A stretch of 64,000 nt of DNA. It comes from Microbacterium sp. LWO14-1.2 (GTDB taxonomy: Bacteria > Actinomycetota > Actinomycetes > Actinomycetales > Microbacteriaceae). The stretch covers positions 1,550,001-1,614,000 of the forward strand of contig NZ_CP151633.1 in assembly GCF_038397715.1 (NCBI RefSeq), given 5' to 3'. Of the stretch, positions 33,897 through 41,331 are shown piece by piece (position 1 is the first letter of the stretch; every line of letters starts with the position of its first letter). Below the pieces are notes generated by a model. It saw nothing but the letters and a program-made list of their open reading frames with translations. It was not told where the DNA came from and did no database searches. The translations under genes and the position numbers were made by a program.

Positions 33897-35170
33897 GCGT
33901 GCCCCTCCTGCTCGCGCACTGCGTGCCCGCGCTCTGCCGGCCCGCGCCCTGCCGGCCCGCGCCCGCGCCCGCAACGAAGGAGATCTCTCGCAACGAAGGA
34001 CGACATCTGCCCTTCCGTCCTTCGATACGCGAGATCTCCTGCGATCCCCCGCTGCACACGCGCTCCGATCCCCGTGACGATCGTGTGCGGGATGCTGCCG
34101 GCCCACCGCGCCCACTCCTGCACACTCGGCACCGCACCACCCTCGGGCCCGAACACCACCGCCGTGGCACCTCGCGGCACGCGGCGGTCTCCGGTGTCGA
34201 CCACGATCTGGTCCATCGACACCCGCCCGACGAGCGGGCAGCGGATGCCGTCGATCGCGACAGCCGCCCCCGATGCGAGCTCGCGAGGGATGCCGTCGGC
34301 GTACCCGACCCCGATCACGGCGAGGTGCGTGTCGCGGTCGGTCGTGTGCGCCCCGCCGTAGCCGACGGGCGTCCCCGCCGCGACGGCGCTGCTGTGTACG
34401 ACGGATGCTGTGAGCCGCGCCGCTCCGTGCAGTGCGACGGTCTCCGACGGGTCGATGCCGACGAGCCCCGCGCCGACCCGCACGAGGTCGAAGTGGGTCG
34501 CGCGGTCGGTGAGCGCGCCGGAGGTCGCTGCGAGGTGCACGAGCAGCGGCCCGAACTCCGCCCGCAGCACCGCGTCGCGGCCGTGTCGCAGACGCAGCAC
34601 GGCCGGCGCGTTCGCCGCAGGGTCCGCCCTGTCGGCGTCGGGGAGATGCCCCATGACCCCGACGACGTCGAGGCGGTCGCGGGCCCCTCGGGCCACGCGC
34701 AGCAGCTCGGCCCAGTCGTCGAGCGGCACCCCGCCCCGCGTCATGCCGGTGTCCAGGTGCAGGTGCACGCGCAGCAGCGGCGCCCCGGGAACCGCATCCG
34801 CCGCGAGCTGCCGCAGCTCGTCGACCGAGCCGACGGCGATGTCGATGCGGTCGGCGGCGGCCTGCGCGGCATCCACCCCCGACGGGTTCAGCCAGGCGAG
34901 GATCGGCGCCTCGACGCCGGCCGCACGCAGGGCGCTGCCGTCTGCGGCATCCGTGACTCCGAGCCATTCCGCACCGGCGGCGAGCGCGGCTCTGGCGACC
35001 GTGAGCGCGCCGAGTCCGTAGCCGTCGGCCTTCACGACCGCCATGATGCGGGTGTCCGTCGCCTCGCGGATCCGGGCGACGTTCGCGGCGACCGCCGCGG
35101 GAAGCGTCTCGAGCGTCGGAGCGTGCAGTCGTGACAGGGTGAGGCGCGTCGTCGGCGCCGTCAGGGTCAT
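33893..35170 (-). CDS. alr: Alanine racemase with repeat-derived C-terminal tail
   Basis: 425 residues. A PLP-dependent fold-III racemase with Lys47 (AVVKADGYG) as Schiff base, Tyr290 (GVGYADG) as second catalytic base and SMDQIVVD near 318-325. The family fold ends near residue 374 (GIGARVQR). The remaining 51 residues are extra, and residues 377-399 are encoded by a dispersed inverted-repeat element (33971-34045). Overlaps with the carboxypeptidase gene (ATGA) and ddl (ATGA) are preserved. It could supply D-Ala, or D-Ser if it is the racemase half of a VanT-like system. Confidence 0.9.
   Translation of the reverse strand: MTLTAPTTRLTLSRLHAPTLETLPAAVAANVARIREATDTRIMAVVKADGYGLGALTVARAALAAGAEWLGVTDAADGSALRAAGVEAPILAWLNPSGVDAAQAAADRIDIAVGSVDELRQLAADAVPGAPLLRVHLHLDTGMTRGGVPLDDWAELLRVARGARDRLDVVGVMGHLPDADRADPAANAPAVLRLRHGRDAVLRAEFGPLLVHLAATSGALTDRATHFDLVRVGAGLVGIDPSETVALHGAARLTASVVHSSAVAAGTPVGYGGAHTTDRDTHLAVIGVGYADGIPRELASGAAVAIDGIRCPLVGRVSMDQIVVDTGDRRVPRGATAVVFGPEGGAVPSVQEWARWAGSIPHTIVTGIGARVQRGIAGDLAYRRTEGQMSSFVARDLLRCGRGRGPAGRGPAERGHAVREQEGHA
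33971..34045. repeat. Double inverted repeat (F-F-R-R, 19-nt pitch) inside alr
   Basis: GCAACGAAGGA occurs at 33971-33981 and 33990-34000. Inverse TCCTTCGAT and TCCTGCGAT begin at 34018 and 34037. Both pairs are 19 nt apart. It is a relative of the intergenic element at 1303-1374, sharing CGAAGGA, GAGATCTCCT and TACGCGAGATCTCC segments. Confidence 0.85.
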
Positions 35171-35772
35171 CGCTGCACCCGCGGGTCGGCGGTGGGGTCG
35201 GCGTACATGAGCGGGCAGCCGTTCGCGACGGCACCCGGCCGCAGCTCGAAGTGCCAGCGCTCATTGGCGTAGATCTGACACAGGCCGAACTCGGCGCCGT
35301 GCTGCGACAGCCAGTCCTGCGCCGCCACGGGGCCGAGGTCCACGGCATCCCCCGACACGTGCTCGGAGTTCTCCGGCGTCGCCACCCAGCGCGCCGCCTC
35401 CTGCTCGGAACCGTATTCGGCGACGGCATCCTGACGCAGCTGCTGCTGGTAGGCGGCCGAACGCCATCCGCTGTTCACGTGCACGCGCACGCCGTCGCGC
35501 TCGGCCGCGGCCGTCGCTGCCGCCCGCACGGCGGCGAGCAGGTCTGCGTCGAGGTTCGTCACCGCCGGCACGTCGTCGAACACCGACACCGTCCCCTCTT
35601 CGCGGATCAGCCCGTCGGCCTGCGTCACGGGTCCGGAGAGGAGGGGAGTGGATGCCGCGGCCAGCGACTGCTGTCCGATCAGCAGCGCCGACCCGGCGAT
35701 CACGGCGGCGAGCAGCACGGCGCCGATCACCGTCACGCGGCGGCGCTGTCTGAGAGCGGGAGAAGTGTTCAT
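35167..35772 (-). CDS. VanY-like D,D-carboxypeptidase (peptidase M15B)
   Basis: 201 residues. An N-terminal membrane anchor (residues 13-33) places the enzyme outside the membrane. M15 zinc ligands His138 and Asp145 (SEHVSGDAVDL) and His174 (NERWHFEL), with catalytic Glu171, are all present, as is the substrate loop SGWRSAAYQQQ. Such enzymes remove the terminal D-residue from peptidoglycan stem peptides. First gene of the operon: its start faces the VanR-like gene 103 bp away and it is ATGA-coupled to the racemase. Confidence 0.9.
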   Translation of the reverse strand: MNTSPALRQRRRVTVIGAVLLAAVIAGSALLIGQQSLAAASTPLLSGPVTQADGLIREEGTVSVFDDVPAVTNLDADLLAAVRAAATAAAERDGVRVHVNSGWRSAAYQQQLRQDAVAEYGSEQEAARWVATPENSEHVSGDAVDLGPVAAQDWLSQHGAEFGLCQIYANERWHFELRPGAVANGCPLMYADPTADPRVQR

Positions 35773-35806
35773 GGCACTCAGTCAACGAGCGCGGGTGTTG
35801 CCGGGT

Positions 35807-35826
35807 CGTATGCGATTTTGCATACG
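35807..35826. promoter_or_regulatory. Palindrome in the divergent VanY/VanR control region
   Basis: CGTATGC and GCATACG form 7-bp inverted arms around GATTTT. It is the only strong symmetric site in the AT-richer 103-bp spacer between the carboxypeptidase and the response regulator, so it is the best candidate operator or promoter element for both. Which protein binds is unknown. Confidence 0.5.
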
Positions 35827-35875
35827 CTCGCGATATGTCGGGGTGCGTAAGCTCTCAGCACATGGGAGTCCTGTC

Positions 35876-36565
35876 GTGCGCGTGCTGATCGTCGAGGACG
35901 AGCCGTATCTGGCCGAGGCCGTGCGCGACGGACTCCGCCTCGAGGCGATCGCCGCCGACATCGCCGGAGACGGCGACACCGCGCTCGAACTGCTCGGCAT
36001 CAACAGTTACGACCTCGCCGTGCTCGACCGCGACATCCCGGGCCCCTCCGGCGACGATGTCGCCCGGTGGATCGTGGCGTCGGGCAGCGGCATCCCCATC
36101 CTCATGCTCACGGCGGCCGACCGCCTCGACGACAAGGCCAGCGGCTTCGAGCTCGGCGCCGACGACTATCTCACGAAGCCGTTCGAGCTGCGCGAGCTCG
36201 TGCTGCGGCTGCGCGCCCTCGACCGTCGTCGTCAGCGCGTGCGGCCGCCGGTGCTCGAGATCGCGGGGCTCCGGCTCGACCCGTTCCGCCGCGAGGTGTA
36301 TCGCGACGGTCGCTATGTCGCCCTCACCCGCAAGCAGTTCGCCGTATTGGAGGTGCTCGTCGACGCGGCGGGCGGCGTCGTGAGCGCCGAGGAGCTGCTG
36401 GAACGCGCCTGGGACGAGAACGCCGATCCCCTCACGAACGCCGTGCGCATCACCGTGTCATCGCTGCGCAAGCGCCTCGGGGAGCCGTGGCTCATCCGCA
36501 CCGTGCCGGGAGTCGGCTACCGCATCGGAGCGGAGGAGACGGCGGATGCCGACGCCGAGGCGTAG
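35876..36565 (+). CDS. OmpR-type response regulator (VanR-like)
   Basis: 229 residues from the GTG at 35876, with GGGAG nine bases upstream. Receiver domain: phospho-acceptor Asp51 (LAVLDRDIPGP), Thr80, Lys102 (TKPF). Winged-helix domain: VALTRKQFAVLEVLVDAAGG to GVGYRIG. LDRDIPG is typical of the VanR/CzcR branch. It overlaps the kinase gene by 20 bp. Gene order (regulator, kinase, divergent VanY-like operon) is that of a van-type locus. Confidence 0.9.
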   Translation: MRVLIVEDEPYLAEAVRDGLRLEAIAADIAGDGDTALELLGINSYDLAVLDRDIPGPSGDDVARWIVASGSGIPILMLTAADRLDDKASGFELGADDYLTKPFELRELVLRLRALDRRRQRVRPPVLEIAGLRLDPFRREVYRDGRYVALTRKQFAVLEVLVDAAGGVVSAEELLERAWDENADPLTNAVRITVSSLRKRLGEPWLIRTVPGVGYRIGAEETADADAEA

Positions 36566-37670
36566 ACGGCGCGGGATCACCGCCCGCTGGAAGCTCACCC
36601 TCAGCTACGCGGGCGTCGTCGTCGTGTCGGGGGCGCTGCTGCTCGCCGCCGTGGCCCTGTGGCTGCTGCGGTACGTGCCGGATGTGAACATCATCACGGA
36701 GATCGACCAATTCGTGCCGAACCGCTCCGACCTGATCCGCGCGTTCATCCCCGCAGCGGTCGTGGTCATGCTCGTGCTGCTCGCGATCGGCATCGGCGGC
36801 GGTTGGCTGCTCGCCGGTCGGATGCTGGCGCCGCTCGACCGCATCGGCCGCGCCGCCCAGCTCGCCGCGCAGGGGTCGCTGTCGCATCGCGTCGACCTGG
36901 AGGGGCCGCGCGACGAGTTCCGCGATCTCGCCGACGTCTTCGACGCGATGCTCGAACAGCTCGAAGCGCAGGTCGCGGAGCAGCAGCGGTTCGCGGCGAA
37001 CGCCTCTCACGAGCTGCGCACCCCGCTCGCGATCTCGCAGACGATGCTCGAGGTCGCCCGCGACGACCCGCACCGCGACGTCGACGGGCTCATCGACCGT
37101 CTGCAAGACGTCAACACCCGGGCGATCGAGCTCACCGAGGCTCTGCTCCTGCTCAGTCGCGCCGAGCGACGCGTGTTCACGCGCGAGCCGATCGACCTGT
37201 CGCTGCTGGCCGAGGAGTCCGTCGAGACGCTGCTTCCGCTCGCCGAGCGCCGCGGGGTGGCGATCGACGAGGGCGGCGACACCGCGAACGTGCTCGGCTC
37301 CCCCGCGCTGTTGCAGCAGCTGATCATGAACCTCGTGCATAACGCGATCGTGCACAACCTGCCTGCCGACGGCACCGTCGTGGTGCGGACGCACGTGCTG
37401 CCGGAAGCGGTCGCGGTCGTCGTCGAGAACACGGGACCGGTGCTCGCGCCGCACGTCGTGTCGACCCTGGTCGAGCCTTTCCAGCGGGGCGCGGAGCGGG
37501 TGCGCACCGAGGGCCGATCCGGCGATCACGTCGGCGTCGGGCTCGGCCTCGCCATCGTGCAGCGCATCGCACAGGCCCACGACGGATCGCTCGTGCTCAC
37601 CCCGCGACAGGGCGGCGGCCTGAACGTCACAGTGTGGCTCCCGCATCCGTATCCCCCGCGCCCGGCCTGA
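36546..37670 (+). CDS. Sensor histidine kinase (VanS-like)
   Basis: 374 residues. Two membrane helices (about 18-42 and 67-90) enclose a short 24-residue extracytoplasmic loop, followed by HAMP (90-142). The phospho-acceptor is His155 in NASHELRTPLA, with N box NLVHNAIVHN and G box GVGLGLAIVQR. The very short outer loop suggests sensing within or near the membrane rather than through a large ligand domain. It pairs with the preceding regulator. Confidence 0.9.
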   Translation: MPTPRRRRRGITARWKLTLSYAGVVVVSGALLLAAVALWLLRYVPDVNIITEIDQFVPNRSDLIRAFIPAAVVVMLVLLAIGIGGGWLLAGRMLAPLDRIGRAAQLAAQGSLSHRVDLEGPRDEFRDLADVFDAMLEQLEAQVAEQQRFAANASHELRTPLAISQTMLEVARDDPHRDVDGLIDRLQDVNTRAIELTEALLLLSRAERRVFTREPIDLSLLAEESVETLLPLAERRGVAIDEGGDTANVLGSPALLQQLIMNLVHNAIVHNLPADGTVVVRTHVLPEAVAVVVENTGPVLAPHVVSTLVEPFQRGAERVRTEGRSGDHVGVGLGLAIVQRIAQAHDGSLVLTPRQGGGLNVTVWLPHPYPPRPA

Positions 37671-37701
37671 CGCGCCCGACACCGGGGACCGGATGCCGGG
37701 G

Positions 37702-38355
37702 TCAGGCGACCTCGCCCCGGCGCGCAGCGAGCTCGCGGCCGTAGGTGCGGGCGTCGGACTCAGCGTTCTCCTTGAGCTCGCGCGCGGTGTCGGCGAAGGC
37801 GTCGAGCGCGGGGTTCACTCCGACCAGGGTGAAGGGTCGCTCGACGACGCGCAGGTCGAGACCCCACACGTCCGCGAGCACGCGGCGGAGCCATCCGGTG
37901 GAGTGGTCCCAGCCCTCCTTGGGCGTGCCGGGGGCGTAGTTGCCGCCGAGCACCGTCACGAGGGTGGCGGGCTTGCCGCGCAGCGCGGTGCCCTGCGGGT
38001 CGATGCGCGGGTCGGTGTACGCGAGGTCGAACCAGGTCTTGAAGTGCTGCGAGACGCCGTAGTTGTAGAGCGGCACGGCGAAGAGCAGGGCGTCGGCGCC
38101 GATCAGCTCGTCGGCGAACGTGGTCGCGAGGGCGCGGGCCTCGTTCTGCGCCGGAGTGCGCTGCGCCTCGTCGACGAAGCCGCCGGTCACGGCATCCGAC
38201 CACGCGGTCGCGGGCACGGGGTCGGCGGCCAGATCGCGGCGGGTCACGGTGGAGTCGGGGTGGGATGCCGTCCACTCGGCCTCGACGAGGTCGGCGAGCG
38301 ATCGGCTGGCGGACGACGCGGGGAGGATGCTGGCATCCAGGCGGAACAGGGACAT
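37702..38355 (-). CDS. FMN-dependent NADH:quinone/azo reductase (AzoR-like)
   Basis: 217 residues of the flavodoxin-like fold. It opens MSLFRLDASILPASSASRSL, whose Ser-rich loop binds FMN phosphate, and contains PLYNYGVSQHFKTWFD, the family's most conserved segment, and TVLGGNYA. It reduces quinones, nitro or azo compounds. It is divergent from a HxlR regulator, the usual arrangement for electrophile- or quinone-sensing control. Confidence 0.92.
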   Translation of the reverse strand: MSLFRLDASILPASSASRSLADLVEAEWTASHPDSTVTRRDLAADPVPATAWSDAVTGGFVDEAQRTPAQNEARALATTFADELIGADALLFAVPLYNYGVSQHFKTWFDLAYTDPRIDPQGTALRGKPATLVTVLGGNYAPGTPKEGWDHSTGWLRRVLADVWGLDLRVVERPFTLVGVNPALDAFADTARELKENAESDARTYGRELAARRGEVA

Positions 38356-38376
38356 GGGGCTGCCTTTCGTTTTCGT

Positions 38377-38401
38377 AGCCGCTCTGTTTTTCTTAGCGGC
38401 T
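38377..38401. promoter_or_regulatory. Operator between azoreductase and HxlR genes
   Basis: AGCCGCT (38377-38383) and AGCGGCT (38395-38401) are exact 7-bp inverted arms in the 77-bp divergent spacer. A second small inverted pair, GTAG/CTAC, lies at 38411-38423 over the HxlR -10 box. Confidence 0.6.
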
Positions 38402-38420
38402 CGCGTTAACGTAGCACAGC

Positions 38421-38433
38421 TACAATGGGGACA
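38421..38433 (+). promoter_or_regulatory. -10 box of a leaderless HxlR transcript
   Basis: TACAAT at 38421-38426 is followed after six bases by the ATG at 38433, so transcription should start at or next to the start codon. No ribosome site is present. No convincing -35 is seen. Confidence 0.6.
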
Positions 38434-38771
38434 TGCCCGAGGCCGACCACGACCTGACCAGGTGCGACGCCGCCGTCACCCTGGCCTTCAGCGTGCTCGG
38501 GAAGCGGTGGAACGGCATGATCGTGTCATCCCTCGGCGGCGGACCGTCGACCTTCGTCGCCCTGCGCCGCGCTGTCACCGGGATCAGCGACACCGTCCTG
38601 TCCGACCGCCTCGCCGAGCTCTCGGATGCCGGACTCGTCGCCCGGTCGGTCGACGCCGGTCCGCCCGTCACGGTGTCCTACGAACTCACGCACGGCGGAC
38701 GCGGTCTGCTGCCGATCCTCGACCAGCTCGGCGAGTGGGCGTCGGCCACCCTCGAGGTGCGGCCGCGGTAG
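38433..38771 (+). CDS. HxlR-family transcriptional regulator
   Basis: 112 residues of winged helix. Cys11 (LTRCDAAVTLAFSVLGKRW) is the conserved N-terminal redox cysteine of HxlR/HypR/QorR-type regulators, which sense quinones, aldehydes or disulfide stress. SDRLAELSDAGLV is the recognition region. The gene is divergent from the AzoR-like reductase, its likely target. It is probably translated from a leaderless mRNA. Confidence 0.92.
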   Translation: MPEADHDLTRCDAAVTLAFSVLGKRWNGMIVSSLGGGPSTFVALRRAVTGISDTVLSDRLAELSDAGLVARSVDAGPPVTVSYELTHGGRGLLPILDQLGEWASATLEVRPR

Positions 38772-38786
38772 CCCCCTCTCCCGGCG

Positions 38787-38845
38787 TTCGAATCGCTTGA
38801 TGTGCAGATTCCGGCGGTCGAAACCTGCACATCAAGCGATTCGAA
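38787..38845. repeat. Long inverted repeat, TTCGAATCGCTTGA family copy 2
   Basis: A 21-bp arm at 38787-38807 (TTCGAATCGCTTGATGTGCA...) is the exact inverse of 38825-38845, with a 17-nt loop. It lies between convergent genes. The outer 14 bases equal those of copy 1; the inner bases differ in a compensated way (ACTTGCAG there, TGTGCAG here). Confidence 0.9.
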
Positions 38846-38866
38846 ACGCGGTGCGGGGCCGTCAGC

Positions 38867-40387
38867 TCACCAGGGGCTGGGCTCGTAGTCCTTGAGGAAC
38901 ACGCCCTGGATGTCTTCGCCGGCCTCGCCGCGCACGATCGGGTCGTACACGCGGGCGGCGCCGTCGACGAGGTCGAGCGGGGCGTGGAAGCCCTCCTCCG
39001 CGAGGCGCACCTTCGTGTAGTGCGGGCGCTCGTCGGTGATCCAGCCCGTGTCGACGGCGGTCATGAGGATGCCGTCGGTCTCGAGCATCTCCCCCGCGCT
39101 CGTGCGCGTGAGCATGTTGAGCGCGGCCTTCGCCATGTTGGTGTGCGGGTGCCCCGGCCCCTTGTAGCGGCGCGAGAACTGCCCCTCCATCGCCGAGACG
39201 TTCACGACGTACTTGCGGCGGGCGGGCGACGCGGCCATCGACGCGCGCAGGCGGCTGATGAGCAGGAAAGGGGCGGTCGTGTTCGCGAGCTGCACCTCGA
39301 GCATCTCGAGCGGATCGACCTGGTCGACCGACTGCACCCAGCTGTTCACGCGGTTGACGTCCGGCACGAGACCGCCGGCGTCGATCGCCGTGCCGTCGGC
39401 GTGCTTCTCGAGCGACGACGATCCCGGCGCCATCGCGAGACGGGCGAGGTCTTCGGCGGTGAGCGCCTGGCCGCCCTGCTCCGCGACGGTTCCTCCGAGT
39501 GCCGCGACCGACAGCAGCGGGTGCGCGTCGACCGACGCCTGCAGCGCCTGCGGATGCGGATCGGCGGCGTGCCCGAAGGTCTCCATCTCGGGCAGCGGAC
39601 CGTCGGGGAGCGGCTGCAGCTCGGCATCCGCCAGCAGGGAGTACGCACCCGGCGAGCGCCGAACCGTCTGCGCGGCGTTGTTGATGAGGATGTCGAGGGG
39701 TCCCTGTGCGGCCACGGAATCCGCGAGGCCGATCACCTGGGCCGGGTCGCGCAGGTCGATGCCGACCACACGCAGGCGGTGCAGCCAGTCCGCGGCATCC
39801 GGGAGCGCCGAGAAGCGTCGCACGGCGTCGCGCGGGAACCGCGTCGTGATGGTGGTGTGGGCGCCGTCGCGCAGCAGACGCAGTGCGATGTGCATGCCGA
39901 TCTTCGCGCGTCCGCCGGTGAGCAGGGCGCGCTTGCCCGTGAGGTCGGTACGGGCGTTGCGCTTGCCGTGGCTGAACCGGGCGCAGTCGGGGCAGAGCTG
40001 ATGGTAGAACGCGTCGACGAGCGTGTACGGCTGCTTGCAGATGTAGCAGTTGCGCGGCTTGAGCAGCTCGCCGGCTATCGGAGCGTCGACCACGCTCGAT
40101 GCGAGGTCGTTGCCGCGCGTCTCGTCGTCGATGCGGTCGGGGGCACCCGTCGCGGTGCGCGCGACGACGGCCTTGTCGGCCTCGGCGATCGCGTCGCGGA
40201 TCTGCTTGCGGCGCACGCGCTTGACGTCTTTGAACATCGCGGCGGTCGCCTGGCGCACGGCGATGAAATCAGGATGCTGGTTGTCGACCTTGTGCAGTTC
40301 GGAGAGCACGCGCAGCGTCGTGGCGAGGTCTGCGGGGTCGAGGCCCGGTCCGAGGTCGGGTGCGGCGTCGGAGTGGGCGTCGGTCAT
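38867..40387 (-). CDS. Zinc-ribbon SDR-like oxidoreductase with altered catalytic site
   Basis: 506 residues from the ATG at 40387. An N-terminal helical region leads to a treble Cys motif, Cys114-x2-Cys117 and Cys132-x2-Cys135, which should bind zinc. A Rossmann SDR domain follows (TGGRAKIG 157-164, INNAAQTV near 240). The glycine motif is TGxxxxIG instead of TGxxxGIG. In the YxxxK region the sequence is HTNMAK, so the catalytic Tyr is replaced by Thr while Lys is kept. A catalytic role is therefore doubtful; binding or a different chemistry is possible. Confidence 0.8.
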   Translation of the reverse strand: MTDAHSDAAPDLGPGLDPADLATTLRVLSELHKVDNQHPDFIAVRQATAAMFKDVKRVRRKQIRDAIAEADKAVVARTATGAPDRIDDETRGNDLASSVVDAPIAGELLKPRNCYICKQPYTLVDAFYHQLCPDCARFSHGKRNARTDLTGKRALLTGGRAKIGMHIALRLLRDGAHTTITTRFPRDAVRRFSALPDAADWLHRLRVVGIDLRDPAQVIGLADSVAAQGPLDILINNAAQTVRRSPGAYSLLADAELQPLPDGPLPEMETFGHAADPHPQALQASVDAHPLLSVAALGGTVAEQGGQALTAEDLARLAMAPGSSSLEKHADGTAIDAGGLVPDVNRVNSWVQSVDQVDPLEMLEVQLANTTAPFLLISRLRASMAASPARRKYVVNVSAMEGQFSRRYKGPGHPHTNMAKAALNMLTRTSAGEMLETDGILMTAVDTGWITDERPHYTKVRLAEEGFHAPLDLVDGAARVYDPIVRGEAGEDIQGVFLKDYEPSPW

Positions 40388-40520
40388 TGTGCTGATTTTA
40401 CGCGACTGACCTGGGCGGCGGAGGCGCGTGCTCGCGCTGCCGCACGGCATCCGTTCTCCGTCGCGATCCGCGCGTGCCGCGCCGCCCCTCGCCGGACCGC
40501 GCTGCCACTGCCACCTCCTC

Positions 40521-40550
40521 TTGATATGCAAGCGTTCACTTGCCTATTGT
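40521..40550 (+). promoter_or_regulatory. Promoter and operator of the ArsR-VOC pair
   Basis: TTGATA (40521-40526) and TATTGT (40545-40550) form a -35/-10 pair with 18-bp spacing. The ATG at 40557 lies seven bases after the -10, giving a leaderless transcript. Inside the spacer, GCAAG (40528-40532) and CTTGC (40539-40543) form an inverted pair, the likely ArsR operator. Confidence 0.65.
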
Positions 40551-40556
40551 GGATGG

Positions 40557-40838
40557 ATGTCCGACCTGTTCCGTGCCCTCGACGACGAGACGAGACGCCT
40601 CATCCTCGATGCGCTCGCGGTGCGCGACGGACAGACGCTCTTCGAGATCTGCTCGACACTCACGATGCAGCACGGTGTGACCCTGACGCGTCAGGCCGTC
40701 TCTCAGCACCTCGCCGTGCTGGAAGCCGCCGAGCTGATCTCGACCGAGCGCCGTGGCCGCTCCAAGTTCCACTACTTCCACCCCGAACCCATCGCCCGCA
40801 TCGCCGAGCGATGGCCGACCACACGGAGAACACCATGA
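40557..40838 (+). CDS. ArsR-family transcriptional regulator
   Basis: 93 residues from the ATG at 40557 (MSDLFRALDDETRRLILDAL). The winged helix includes TRQAVSQHLAVLEAAELI. No cysteine or histidine cluster for metal binding is present, so it is of the non-metal ArsR type often paired with VOC or AHSA1 genes. Stop overlaps the next start (ATGA). Probable autoregulation through the GCAAG/CTTGC site. Confidence 0.9.
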   Translation: MSDLFRALDDETRRLILDALAVRDGQTLFEICSTLTMQHGVTLTRQAVSQHLAVLEAAELISTERRGRSKFHYFHPEPIARIAERWPTTRRTP

Positions 40839-41221
40839 GGATCGAACTGACCAGCCTCTTCGTCGACGACCAACGCAAGGCTCTCGCCTTCTACACCGAC
40901 GTACTCGGGTTCACGAAGCACCACGACATTCCGCTCGGCGAGGCCTCCTGGCTGACGGTGACCTCACCCGAGGGCGGCGCGGAACTGCTGCTGGAGCCTT
41001 CCGACCACCCCGCGGTGAAGCCGTACCGCGATGCGCTGGTCGACGACGGCATACCGCTCGCCCAGTTCGCCGTCGACGACCTCGCCGCCGAGCACGCGCG
41101 ACTGACCGAGCACGGAGTCGTGTTCACGCAGCCGCCCACCGACATCGGGGCCGCCTGGGTCGCCGTGTTCGATGACACCTGCGGCAACCTCATCCAGCTC
41201 TTCCAGGCGAAGGACGAATGA
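40835..41221 (+). CDS. VOC-family (glyoxalase/bleomycin-resistance-like) protein
   Basis: 128 residues, two beta-alpha-beta3 modules. It starts MRIELTSLFVDDQRKALAFY and ends GNLIQLFQ, the standard VOC ends. Metal-site candidates are Glu4, His103-region and Glu/Gln in the last strand; assignment is uncertain. Members include glyoxalase-, dioxygenase- and antibiotic-binding types. Coupled to the ArsR regulator, which likely controls it. Confidence 0.87.
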   Translation: MRIELTSLFVDDQRKALAFYTDVLGFTKHHDIPLGEASWLTVTSPEGGAELLLEPSDHPAVKPYRDALVDDGIPLAQFAVDDLAAEHARLTEHGVVFTQPPTDIGAAWVAVFDDTCGNLIQLFQAKDE

Positions 41222-41239
41222 CGCCGCCCCCTTCGCCGA

Positions 41240-41290
41240 GTCGGCACCTCCGGGGGGAATCCGCGCGGAATTCCCACCGGAGGTGCCGAC
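41240..41290. terminator. Long hairpin between convergent VOC and AztD-like genes
   Basis: GTCGGCACCTCCGG (41240-41253) is the exact inverse of 41277-41290. Inside it GGGAAT and ATTCCC pair again. It can serve both strands as a terminator. Confidence 0.75.
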
Positions 41291-41331
41291 CGAACGCGCG
41301 AGCGCGCTGGACGCGAGCCGCGCACGCCGGC

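Noticed and set aside
31864..35772. A complete vancomycin-resistance cluster of the VanA type
   Set aside because: VanH and VanX are absent, and the ligase omega-loop has Lys-Tyr instead of the His of D-lactate ligases. Only a D-Ser-type or precursor-editing locus is reasonable.
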